Shown: positions 42,748 through 51,019 of the stretch, one piece after another
Numbering within the stretch: the first letter of the stretch is position 1
Layout of the letters: every line of letters starts with the position of its first letter
DNA from: an uncultured Prochlorococcus sp.
GTDB taxonomy: Bacteria > Cyanobacteriota > Cyanobacteriia > PCC-6307 > Cyanobiaceae
Assembly: GCA_902621675.1 (NCBI GenBank)
Contig: CACNMX010000001.1
Location: 1 to 64,000, forward strand
Length of the DNA stretch: 64,000 bases
Direction: 5' to 3'
Made by a program: the position numbers and the translations under genes
Notes under the pieces: generated by a model
The model's database searches: none
What the model saw: the letters and a program-made list of their open reading frames with translations, nothing else
What the model was told of the DNA's origin: nothing

Positions 42748-43736
42748 TATTTAATTATAGAAAATATTTTCTTATACATTTTATTATTACATGTGTTTTT
42801 ATCAATTCTAAAATATATATTTTTTTCGTAAAAAAGTTTGTCTTTGTGAGAGAGCTTGTCATGATAATCTGGCCAATTCATAAACGGATTATTTATTCTA
42901 AATTTAAAGTAATTAATAAGTTTAATTATTTCTTTTTTATCTTTATCAAGAGGAATTATCCAGAAAACGAGTTCATTATCTAAATTATTATCTCTTTGAT
43001 TTATATATTTTTTAAATAAATTTAAATACTTTTTGAAGAACAATTTATGTCTATCATTATTTAATAAATCATTTATCTTATAAAAAATTTGATGACCTAT
43101 TGAAGCGCTTCTTATTTCTTGATTATTATAATATTTAATTTCTGATACTTTAGTATTTTTTTTTGTAAACAATCCATAATAAGATATGAGGTTTCTAATA
43201 TTATTTGAATTTTTTATAAAATCTATTAATAGCGTGAGTGAATTAAAGTTTTTATTTTCTATTTTTAAATAATGATTATTTACCTTGCAAAATCCGCCTT
43301 GAGATAATCTGAAATATTTTCTAGGTGAAGCAATTAATATTGTTTTCTTAAAGTTATAGCGTTGCATTATATTTGGATGGTTTTTAATTTTTAGATTCAC
43401 GAGATGTGCAATGTCTAGAATTATGTTGACTTTTGAGTTTTCTACGTGTGAGATTATTTCACTTAAATTTTTGAAATTTGAGTAGTAAAAATAAAAGTAA
43501 AGGAAAATTTCGTTAGATTTTTTTAACTCTATTTCTGATATTAAAGAAAGTATTTGCTCATTTGATGAATCTCTTTCATAAAATTTAAGATTAATATTTC
43601 TATTCTCAAAATTATTAATTACTTCACTACAAATATATGAAGGAATTATTATTTCTGCATTATTTGAAATAATTCCCTCTTTGAATAATTTGTTTATTAT
43701 GTCTGATTGTCTTTTAAAAAAAATTGTCTTTGGCAC
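42747..43736 (-). CDS. Divergent fold-type-I PLP-dependent protein (DegT-like)
   Basis: The 329-residue protein resembles the DegT family but is shorter and much diverged. IIIPSYICSEVINNFENR near residue 27 matches the substrate/phosphate loop. NIILDIAHLVNLK near 110 keeps the Asp and His expected at the cofactor ring. ILIASPRKYFRLSQGGF near 133 keeps a lysine just before the GG turn, as in the Schiff-base motif. The N-terminal helix normally holding the phosphate-binding serines is very short. The start is GTG. Placement directly after the CDP-hexose genes suggests a keto-CDP-sugar as substrate (inference). Confidence 0.62.
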   Translation of the reverse strand: MPKTIFFKRQSDIINKLFKEGIISNNAEIIIPSYICSEVINNFENRNINLKFYERDSSNEQILSLISEIELKKSNEIFLYFYFYYSNFKNLSEIISHVENSKVNIILDIAHLVNLKIKNHPNIMQRYNFKKTILIASPRKYFRLSQGGFCKVNNHYLKIENKNFNSLTLLIDFIKNSNNIRNLISYYGLFTKKNTKVSEIKYYNNQEIRSASIGHQIFYKINDLLNNDRHKLFFKKYLNLFKKYINQRDNNLDNELVFWIIPLDKDKKEIIKLINYFKFRINNPFMNWPDYHDKLSHKDKLFYEKNIYFRIDKNTCNNKMYKKIFSIIK

Positions 43737-43737
43737 T

Positions 43738-44511
43738 TTATGTTCTAAGATTTACCCATGGAATATTATCTTGTCTTACCATTTCTTCTAAATAATCTTT
43801 ATCTCTTTTAGTATCCATACACTGCCAAAAATCATAATGCTTATAAGCGCATAGTTCTTCTTGGGCAGCTAAATTTTCAAGAGGTTCTTTTTCTAAGACA
43901 GTATATTTATCTTTTAAATATTTAATAACCTCTTTTTCGAAAACAAAAAATCCACCATTAATCCAGCTATCTTTTGCTTTTGGTTTTTCTGAAAAGCTTT
44001 TTACTTTGTGATCATCTAATTCAACTAATCCAAACCTTGGAATGGCTTGTACCGCAGTAACAGTAGCAAGTTTTCCGTGTTTTTTATGAAACTCTAAGAG
44101 TTTATAAAGATTTACATTACTTAGCCCATCGCCATAAGTCATCATAAAAGGAGAATCATCAAGGTATTCTGAAATATTTAACAATCTTCCGCCTGTTTGA
44201 GTATCAACACCTGTATCTACTAATGTCACATTCCAATCATCTTGATTATTGTTATGGAACTTTAAATTCCCGTCTTTTAGGTTAACAGTGAAATCAGAAT
44301 TTATAGATTTATAGTTTAAAAAATAATTTTTTATTACTTCTCCTTTATAGCCAAGTGCTATAAAAAAGTCTTTAAATCCATATTGGGAATAAATATTCAT
44401 TATGTGTTTTATTATTGGTTCTCCACCGATCTTTATCATCGGTTTTGGGATAACATCTGTATATTCTGATAATCTGCTACCGTATCCTCCAGCTAAGATT
44501 ACTACCTTCAT
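43738..44511 (-). CDS. rfbF: Glucose-1-phosphate cytidylyltransferase
   Basis: The 257-residue protein matches RfbF along its length. VVILAGGYGSRLSEYTDVIP lies at residue 3, PKPMIKIGGEPIIKHIM near 23, TGVDTQTGGRLLN near 98, FMMTYGDGLSN near 121, and KAKDSWINGGFFVFEKEV near 177, including the family's typical GGFFVFE. It makes CDP-glucose from CTP and glucose 1-phosphate. It overlaps the downstream cupin gene start by four bases and, with the dehydratase at 44936, forms the CDP-6-deoxy-4-ketohexose branch. Confidence 0.95.
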   Translation of the reverse strand: MKVVILAGGYGSRLSEYTDVIPKPMIKIGGEPIIKHIMNIYSQYGFKDFFIALGYKGEVIKNYFLNYKSINSDFTVNLKDGNLKFHNNNQDDWNVTLVDTGVDTQTGGRLLNISEYLDDSPFMMTYGDGLSNVNLYKLLEFHKKHGKLATVTAVQAIPRFGLVELDDHKVKSFSEKPKAKDSWINGGFFVFEKEVIKYLKDKYTVLEKEPLENLAAQEELCAYKHYDFWQCMDTKRDKDYLEEMVRQDNIPWVNLRT

Positions 44512-44939
44512 TTAAACTCCCAGTTGTAATTAATATCTATCATATTAACTTTCTCTGATTCTTCAGGAGAATGGATAATGTTAGATAAATTTAATATTAA
44601 ACTTTTATTTTTTGAAACTCCTTGAAAACCAAACCATACATTGGGACTTACAGTAATTCTTCCATAATTATTTTCTCCGATAATATATTCAGTAAATAAG
44701 TTTGCCTCATTTTTGAAGACGAATTTAACTTGTCCAACTGGCACAATAAGATTCATCGTCATCCTCTTATGTTTTTTCCATGCTTTTACTTCTTTATAAT
44801 AGATACTTGAGAAATAAGCTTCACCAAACCCATTAAATTCTAAATCAGATTTTTTAAGTCCATGATATACATCCCCACCAGGAACTTTTATGATATTTAG
44901 TTTATTAAATATAACCCCTTCTATTTTGTTTTCTTTCAT
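44508..44939 (-). CDS. RmlC-like cupin, sugar 3,5-epimerase family
   Basis: The 143-residue protein has the double-stranded beta-helix of RmlC-like epimerases. GDVYHGLKKSDLEFNGFGEAYFSS near residue 22 and WKKHKRMTMNLIVPVGQVKFV near 55 align with the substrate pocket strands of RmlC, including the histidine in KKHKRMT. VSPNVWFGFQGVS near 95 is the family's usual PxxxWHGF-like loop. It stands between the CDP-glucose synthase and dehydratase genes, overlapping each by four bases. It may epimerise CDP-4-keto-6-deoxyglucose at C3 and/or C5 (inference). Confidence 0.82.
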   Translation of the reverse strand: MKENKIEGVIFNKLNIIKVPGGDVYHGLKKSDLEFNGFGEAYFSSIYYKEVKAWKKHKRMTMNLIVPVGQVKFVFKNEANLFTEYIIGENNYGRITVSPNVWFGFQGVSKNKSLILNLSNIIHSPEESEKVNMIDINYNWEFK

Positions 44940-46009
44940 ATTATCCTATCCATGTAATCATTTATCTGAGATTTTGAAAGATTCAGAATTTTTTCTGGGC
45001 TATCTAAGAAAGTCTTATACCAAATTGCTGTATTAGAGATAGTCTCATTAAAAGAGTATTGCGCTTTCCAGTTCATAAGTGTTAAAGCTTTATCGCAATT
45101 TAATTTCAGTAATTTTGATTCTTTATTTACTCCAGATGTTTGTTCTTTTATTTCATATTTAGCAAACTGAAAGTGCTTTGATAAAGTACTGACAACCTCT
45201 AAAACTGTTTTATTATCATCCAATGATGGTCCAAAATTAAAAGCTTGGCCATTTATTTTTTTGTTATAATTTAAACTAGTCGCCATTGATAAATACCCAG
45301 ATAATGGTTCTAGTACATGCTGCCATGGTCTAGTTGAATAAGGATTCCTAATCTCTACAGAATTTTTAATTTGCCATGATCTTATACAGTCTGGGACTAT
45401 TCTGCTAGGTGCCCAGTCTCCTCCTCCAATTACATTCCCTGCTCTTCCAATAGCAATCTTAATATTACTGGAATCTTTGAAATATGATCTAAAATATGAT
45501 GATATTGCTAGCTCCGCACCACCTTTTGAGGCACTGTAAGGATCGCCACCTCCAATTCTATCTGTTTCTTTGTATCCCCATATCCATTCTTGATTATCAT
45601 AAGCTTTGTCACTGGTAATTAAAATTCCAATGCAGGGATTTTTTAAATTTAAAAGTGATTGAAGAATATTTACAGTCCCTATAGTATTAACATTCCAAGT
45701 ATCTATAGGGTTTTTAATTGATTCATTTACAATTGGCTGAGCAGCAAGATGAAATAAATAATCAGGTTTGATTCTTGAAATTGTTTCTGAGAGAGTTCCT
45801 AAATCTCTAATGTCAATTCTAATATCTTTCACAAAACTATGCATTCCTGCTAATTCGAAATGTGATGGTTTTGTCGGAATAATATTGGATATACCTATTA
45901 CTTCTGCACCCATTTGATTTAACCATAAACTTAACCAGGATCCCTTAAATCCAGTATGGCCAGTAATTATAACTTTTGAATTTTTGAAAGCATCTTTTCT
46001 TATTTCCAA
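44936..46009 (-). CDS. rfbG: CDP-glucose 4,6-dehydratase
   Basis: The 357-residue extended SDR has VIITGHTGFKGSWLSLWLNQ near residue 14, DIRDLGTLSETI near 65, HLAAQPIVNESIKNPIDTW near 88, ITSDKAYDNQEWIWGYKE near 130, and DPYSASKGGAEL (YxxxK) near 157. The TGHTGFKGSWL and RPWQHVLEPLSGYL blocks are diagnostic for the CDP-glucose enzyme. It turns CDP-glucose into CDP-4-keto-6-deoxyglucose. The start is TTG (46007-46009). The classical next enzyme, E1 (RfbH), is not in the window, so the product likely goes elsewhere than the 3,6-dideoxyhexose route. Confidence 0.94.
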   Translation of the reverse strand: MEIRKDAFKNSKVIITGHTGFKGSWLSLWLNQMGAEVIGISNIIPTKPSHFELAGMHSFVKDIRIDIRDLGTLSETISRIKPDYLFHLAAQPIVNESIKNPIDTWNVNTIGTVNILQSLLNLKNPCIGILITSDKAYDNQEWIWGYKETDRIGGGDPYSASKGGAELAISSYFRSYFKDSSNIKIAIGRAGNVIGGGDWAPSRIVPDCIRSWQIKNSVEIRNPYSTRPWQHVLEPLSGYLSMATSLNYNKKINGQAFNFGPSLDDNKTVLEVVSTLSKHFQFAKYEIKEQTSGVNKESKLLKLNCDKALTLMNWKAQYSFNETISNTAIWYKTFLDSPEKILNLSKSQINDYMDRII

Positions 46010-46096
46010 TTTTTAGATTTATCATTAATAATTAAAAATTACATAAAAGAAGATATAGATGTCAAACTTTATTATATTTATTCATATATAAATTTA

Positions 46097-47377
46097 TTAA
46101 TCTATTTTATTATTTTTGAAATCTAAAATATTTATATTTTTATTATTTTTTAGGAAATTTAGGGGCCCTTGATTAAATAGATTATTACTATACAAATTAT
46201 CTTCGTCAATAATAATTGGTTGAACATCAAATTGATCAAAAGGACTGGGAGAACAATATTTCTTACTCCTATATATTATTAATGGGATCGAAGAAAAAGA
46301 TAATAATTCTAATGATGAAGTACTACTTAAAGGTGTAATTATTTTGTCAGGTAGAATATTATTTAATTGGTCAAGATTATTTATAATTTTCAAAATACCT
46401 TTTGAATTATTAGAATTTGTTTTATTGATATTTAAAGGATGTGGTTTATAAAATATATCAAAGGATTTAAAGAGATTTTTATGATATTTGATTAGGTTAA
46501 TTACCAAATTATCTTCATGTTGAAAGTAGCTTCCTAAAAAAAGAATTATATTACTTTTTTTAGAATTTTTATTTATAAAAAGGCTATCAAGGGGAGATTT
46601 CCTATTTAAATTGAAAAATTTAATTCTTTCTCTGGGCCAATTCTTCCTCGTTATAAGGTATTCACTTTGTTGAGAGTTTATGGTTAAAAGTATATCAGGA
46701 GAAATATCTTTGTTAAATATTATCCTATTATTTATTGCAGTTGTGATATTAAGAGCGTGTATAAAACCAAGTGTCTTAATTTTATAAAAAAATGATGTTT
46801 GAACTATTGCGTACTCCCAAGATTGCCCTTCAAATGGGTATATGATTTTATTAGGTTTTAACAATTTAATTATTTTGTCAAAGATAACTAAATTAATTTT
46901 ATGAGTTAAGTAATCGCATAATTTTGGATAAAAAGGAAATATTGGTAGAAAAAATAATAAAAAAATATAATTCTTTTTAGATTCTAAAAAGATTTGTTTT
47001 GACTTACTAAATCCTTTATTAGGATCGAAATAAAATATTTTTATTTTATTAAATTCTTTTATAAATAAGTGAGCAGATAATCCTTTTTTACTTTCGCCAT
47101 AATATCTTTTGTACCAATATTCTGGGTTTTTAGGATCTGAAATATTGTAAACAAATAATGTATCGAAATTTTTTAATTTTTTTTGTTTTGAAAATGAATT
47201 TGCATTTGCAATTTCAAGTATAAGTTTTAGGAATGATTTTGATTTAGATATTCGGATTCTAAGATGCTGAAGGGTTTTCGCAATCTTATTTTTAGGCATC
47301 CCCCAGTCGTAGGAACTAGTATATCTACTAAATTTTATTAGTTGTTCAATATCTGATTTATTAAAAAAGTTTTTCAA
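46097..47377 (-). CDS. Surface carbohydrate biosynthesis protein (LIC13510-like), unknown activity
   Basis: The 426-residue protein starts at TTG and overlaps the sugar-cyclase gene by 17 bases. I recognise only a general resemblance to a family of surface-carbohydrate proteins first named in Leptospira. TLFVYNISDPKNPEYWYKRYYG near residue 70, KIIYPFEGQSWEYAIVQ near 170, then PDILLTINSQQSEYL near 225 and FDIFYKPHPLNI near 300. That last block, with SSTSSLELLSFSSIPLIIYR, is like the donor half of CDP-glycerol/TagF or GT-B transferases. There is one hydrophobic patch near 140, so it may be membrane-associated. Its function is open. Confidence 0.62.
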   Translation of the reverse strand: MKNFFNKSDIEQLIKFSRYTSSYDWGMPKNKIAKTLQHLRIRISKSKSFLKLILEIANANSFSKQKKLKNFDTLFVYNISDPKNPEYWYKRYYGESKKGLSAHLFIKEFNKIKIFYFDPNKGFSKSKQIFLESKKNYIFLLFFLPIFPFYPKLCDYLTHKINLVIFDKIIKLLKPNKIIYPFEGQSWEYAIVQTSFFYKIKTLGFIHALNITTAINNRIIFNKDISPDILLTINSQQSEYLITRKNWPRERIKFFNLNRKSPLDSLFINKNSKKSNIILFLGSYFQHEDNLVINLIKYHKNLFKSFDIFYKPHPLNINKTNSNNSKGILKIINNLDQLNNILPDKIITPLSSTSSLELLSFSSIPLIIYRSKKYCSPSPFDQFDVQPIIIDEDNLYSNNLFNQGPLNFLKNNKNINILDFKNNKID

Positions 47378-48497
47378 AGGCTTGTTCTATTATTTTTTGA
47401 TCATCAGTAATATAAATTACTGGAGAGTATATATCTTTTAAAAGTACTAAATTTAATCTATTTTTTTTTCCTTTTTTATCTTTCATTGCAATTTCAGTTA
47501 GCTTTTTTAAAAGTTCTTCTTTTGATAATTTAAGCTTCTTTAAATAATCATTTTGAATTTTGGTTGGCAATCCAAAAGTCTTTAAAAGGTTTCTTACACT
47601 ACTTATATTTTTTGTATGGTAAAGTTTATCACTCAAATAGAGACATGAAATTAAACCTAAACTTACAGCTTCTCCATGCCTGTAGTATTCTTCTGTTTTT
47701 AAATCTTGAAGACTTTCGATTGCATGGCCGAATGTATGGCCTAAATTTAGAAATAAACGTTTGTTCTTTTCCGAAATGTCGTTTTCAGTAAAGTGTAGTT
47801 TATAGGATATGGATAGACTCAATATTTCTTCCATTAAGGTTGTTTTTTTTGCAATAATTTTTTCTTTATCCAAACTTCTGATTTTTTCAAGTAAATCTCC
47901 TTTTTTTAAAAGACTAACTTTTAAAATCTCGGCAAATCCCGCCAAAATATCTCTTTCAGGAAGACTTTCTAAGAACCTTGTAAATATTATTGTAAAAATA
48001 GGATGTTTATAGGTGCCGAGGGTATTTACATGACAAGAAGTATTTACTGCAGTTTTTCCACCTATCGCAGAATCTGTCATTGATAATAAATTTGAAGGGA
48101 TATGAGCCAGAGAAACTCCTCTGAAATATATAGAAGACAAAAAACCTATTAAGTCTCCGATAACTCCACCACCTAATGAAATAAAAAGAGAGTCTCTTTG
48201 AACATTTTTTTTTAATAGCCATTGCGCTAATTTCTCAATTGTTTGAAGGCTTTTTGACTGTTTGCCGGGTTTTAATCGACGTATAATAACTTCAGTATCT
48301 TGCAAGTTATAACTTTTGAACATAGAAAGTATTTCATCAGTGCTTTTAAATTCTTCTATATAACTATCTACAAAGAGGACAACTTTACTGAATTTTGTTA
48401 AATGTTTTTGTACTTCACACTTTAAATACTCAAGTTCAGAGCATATGTAAATAGGATACGAATAAGAATTATTTGGATAAGCTTGAATTATGTTCAT
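47361..48497 (-). CDS. 3-dehydroquinate synthase-like sugar-phosphate cyclase
   Basis: The 378-residue protein has the DHQ-synthase fold: SLGGGVIGDLIGFLSSIYFRG near residue 107, DSAIGGKTAVN near 142, GFAEILKVSLL near 188 (metal Glu and catalytic Lys), FLNLGHTFGHAIE near 250 (metal His) and YRHGEAVSLGL near 270 (metal His). In place of the usual GKN of DHQ synthases it has HVN (near 155). It lies among sugar genes, overlapping 46097-47377 by 17 bases. It may be a paralogue that cyclises a seven-carbon sugar phosphate rather than the shikimate-pathway enzyme (inference). If no other aroB exists in the genome, it would be the primary AroB. Confidence 0.83.
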   Translation of the reverse strand: MNIIQAYPNNSYSYPIYICSELEYLKCEVQKHLTKFSKVVLFVDSYIEEFKSTDEILSMFKSYNLQDTEVIIRRLKPGKQSKSLQTIEKLAQWLLKKNVQRDSLFISLGGGVIGDLIGFLSSIYFRGVSLAHIPSNLLSMTDSAIGGKTAVNTSCHVNTLGTYKHPIFTIIFTRFLESLPERDILAGFAEILKVSLLKKGDLLEKIRSLDKEKIIAKKTTLMEEILSLSISYKLHFTENDISEKNKRLFLNLGHTFGHAIESLQDLKTEEYYRHGEAVSLGLISCLYLSDKLYHTKNISSVRNLLKTFGLPTKIQNDYLKKLKLSKEELLKKLTEIAMKDKKGKKNRLNLVLLKDIYSPVIYITDDQKIIEQAFEKLF

Positions 48498-49298
48498 TTA
48501 ATTATTTTGTTCTTGTACTAATTTGATCGCTTTTAAATAATCAGATTCAGTATCAATTGAAAATGTTTCTGAATAAGATTTTGGACTAAATATAGGAATA
48601 TCATTTTCTAATGCTCTTAAAAGTTCAATATCTTCAAGTGATTCAAGATATGTTTGACCTAAATTTGAATATTTCTCAAGTGCTTTATTTGTAAAACCAA
48701 TAACAGATAAATGTTTCATAAATACTAACCTACCAATAGTTGATTTCTCTTCTTTATGATTAAAAGGTATTAATGATCTGCTAAGGTATCTTACCTTAGA
48801 TTCTGAATCTATGGCCATTTTTACAACACTAATGTTGTTAGCATCCTCTTTAGAAATTATTTGATGAGGGAGAATAATTCCAGAGTTATCGAAAGGTTTA
48901 TCAAAATTATTGCTCAAATTTAAATAAACTAAATTTAGAATCTCAGAATTAACGAATGGCTCATCTCCTTGCACATCAATAATATAGTCTGATTTAATCT
49001 TGTTCTGAGTTAAAGCTTCAGCAATTCTCTCTGTGCCATTTTTGGGATTGCTACTTGTTTTTAAATAAGGAATATTTTCTGATTTAAGGTAATTAATTAT
49101 TTCATCGGAATCTGTACAAACAAATATTGAAGAAGTTACTGGAAGAGATTCAGTGCTTTTAAGAGTATTTTTGTAAACTAAGCCAATAAGTCTATTATTC
49201 CCAATCTTGAGTAGAGCTTTTCCTGGCAATCTTCTTGAATTAAGTCTGCATGGTATTAAGATTGTTAGTTTTTTATGAATTAGCAAGCCAACCTCCAT
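48498..49298 (-). CDS. KdsB-like CMP-sugar acid cytidylyltransferase
   Basis: The 266-residue protein has the KDO cytidylyltransferase motifs ILIPCRLNSRRLPGKALLKI near residue 14, IFVCTDSDEI near 57, and NGTERIAEAL near 86 with DYIIDVQGDEPFV near 103. They match the RYxSTRLPGKPL, SGTDRVAE and NVQGDEP blocks. It would activate KDO or a similar keto-acid sugar with CTP. Its start overlaps the upstream dehydrogenase by 26 bases; a shorter start at a TTG four codons in would lessen this. It follows the cyclase with no gap, and I would not assume the substrate is KDO. Confidence 0.87.
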   Translation of the reverse strand: MEVGLLIHKKLTILIPCRLNSRRLPGKALLKIGNNRLIGLVYKNTLKSTESLPVTSSIFVCTDSDEIINYLKSENIPYLKTSSNPKNGTERIAEALTQNKIKSDYIIDVQGDEPFVNSEILNLVYLNLSNNFDKPFDNSGIILPHQIISKEDANNISVVKMAIDSESKVRYLSRSLIPFNHKEEKSTIGRLVFMKHLSVIGFTNKALEKYSNLGQTYLESLEDIELLRALENDIPIFSPKSYSETFSIDTESDYLKAIKLVQEQNN

Positions 49299-50013
49299 CT
49301 ACGGTTAACTTTTGGCCAGTGATGTAACTACTTTGAGAGCTTAAAAGAAAATTTATACAATTACAAATTTCTTCTGATTCTCCCCACCTTGACATAGGTA
49401 TTCTTTTAATGGTCCATTCATACAATAGGGGCAAGTTATTTATAAAATTCTCAGAATAAGATGTTTTTGTAAAACCAGGAGCAATTGAATTAAATCTAGA
49501 TTTATTGTTTTTCATAGCTGTTGACCTTATTAATGATTCAGATGCGGCTTTTGTCGCTCCATAATCATCAAGATTAATAAATCCTACAGATGACACGATA
49601 GAGGATACATAAACTAATGAAATATTTTTATTTATGATCTTTAAATTTATCAAACAGAGGATGAGTTCCCTTAAGCTGAAATAGTTTACTTTCCATAGAT
49701 TTTCTAGATCATTATTATTTACCTTCTCTAAATCATTTCGGCATCTAAGACCGGCATTAACTAAATATTTATTAGGATATTTCTTGAAAAAATTTATACT
49801 CTCAGAAAAACACTTTTCAAGATCATTTTTGTTAGAGGCATCTCCTTGAATTAATAGAACTCTATCATTATATTTTTCAAGATCTTTCATATTGTTTATT
49901 GTGGATCTATATAAGCCAACGACTTTATTTTCTAAAGGATTAGATTCGAGCCAATTTGATATCATCTCTCTCCCAATTCCTTTTCCGCAGCCAGTAATAA
50001 AAAGAATACTCAT
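49273..50013 (-). CDS. Short-chain dehydrogenase/reductase
   Basis: The 246-residue SDR has FITGCGKGIGREMI at residue 5, YLVNAGLRCRND near 83 (NAG), VYVSSIVSSVG with the catalytic serine near 131 and DDYGATKAASES (YxxxK) near 146. It ends in VDGGWLANS. It lies one base from the epimerase gene at 50015 and overlaps the KdsB-like gene by 26 bases. This suggests a joint pathway with the cyclase and cytidylyltransferase. The substrate is unknown. Confidence 0.88.
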   Translation of the reverse strand: MSILFITGCGKGIGREMISNWLESNPLENKVVGLYRSTINNMKDLEKYNDRVLLIQGDASNKNDLEKCFSESINFFKKYPNKYLVNAGLRCRNDLEKVNNNDLENLWKVNYFSLRELILCLINLKIINKNISLVYVSSIVSSVGFINLDDYGATKAASESLIRSTAMKNNKSRFNSIAPGFTKTSYSENFINNLPLLYEWTIKRIPMSRWGESEEICNCINFLLSSQSSYITGQKLTVDGGWLANS

Positions 50014-50014
50014 T

Positions 50015-50947
50015 TTAAGAAAAATAATTTTCGTTTTTTAAGCTTTCAATCATAGACTTTATCCCCTCTTCGAGATTGATCTCAGTTTTGATTCCAGTTA
50101 ATTCTTCTAGAAGTTTTGTACAGCCTAACATTCTTTTAATATCGCCAGATGTACCTTCTTTCTCAATTATTATTAATTTCTTATTTAACAAATTACTTAT
50201 TAATTCTATTATCTCGCTAACTTTAACCTCCTTCCCTGAACAGATATTTATTTCTTTATTAAAAAGTTTTTGGTTATTTTCAATTTTTTTTAAGAATCGC
50301 AGAACATCAAAGATATGAACAAAATCTCTTGATCTATCAAGACTTCCTTTTACTATAATGTTCTTTCCTTCAATTGCTTGGGCTAGATAGATAGATAACA
50401 TACCTTGACTAAGATTTTTTAAATTTTGTCCAGGTCCATAAATATTAAATAATCTCAGAGATGTTACATTTAAATTACTACTTGAATATGATTTAAGATA
50501 AGCCTCACTTGCTCTTTTCCCTATGGCATAAAAATTTTTACCTGAAAGGGGCGAGGTTTCATTTTTTGGCATGGACCCATCTCCTCCATATACGGACATT
50601 GAACTTGCAAAAATAATATGACATTTATAGTTTGACTCAGAGACATGTTTTAGTATCTTTAAAGTTGATCTTGTATTTGTATCTAAATCATAAATTGGAT
50701 CGCTATAAGAAATTTCTACAGAACTTTGACCCGCAAAATGATAAATAACATCATAATTATTCTTAAATACTTGACTTAAATCATCTTTGCCAACATCAAG
50801 ATTAAAAAAGTTTTTAATACCTTTAAGATTTCTTATGTCACCTGTTCTTAAATTATCTACAACAAAAACTTCATATCCTCTTTTTAATAAGTCCCTAGCA
50901 ATATGTCCACCTATAAAACCAGCTCCTCCTGTAACTAAAGCTCTCAT
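50015..50947 (-). CDS. NAD-dependent nucleotide-sugar epimerase
   Basis: The 310-residue extended SDR has ALVTGGAGFIGGHIARDLLK near residue 3, DLDTNTRSTLKILKHV near 87, FASSMSVYGGDGSMPKNE near 112 and NFYAIGKRASEAY (YxxxK) near 138, then RLFNIYGPGQNLKNLSQG near 166. It is the UDP-glucose 4-epimerase/reductase subfamily. It heads the set of minus-strand genes 43738-50947, with SDR, KdsB-like and cyclase genes following it closely. The nucleotide-sugar acted on is not determined. Confidence 0.88.
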   Translation of the reverse strand: MRALVTGGAGFIGGHIARDLLKRGYEVFVVDNLRTGDIRNLKGIKNFFNLDVGKDDLSQVFKNNYDVIYHFAGQSSVEISYSDPIYDLDTNTRSTLKILKHVSESNYKCHIIFASSMSVYGGDGSMPKNETSPLSGKNFYAIGKRASEAYLKSYSSSNLNVTSLRLFNIYGPGQNLKNLSQGMLSIYLAQAIEGKNIIVKGSLDRSRDFVHIFDVLRFLKKIENNQKLFNKEINICSGKEVKVSEIIELISNLLNKKLIIIEKEGTSGDIKRMLGCTKLLEELTGIKTEINLEEGIKSMIESLKNENYFS

Positions 50948-51019
50948 GAAAAATGTTTTTTGATATTATATTCTTTTTGTAGTTAATAATTTTTGATTAA
51001 ATATATTGAGTAACAATTT

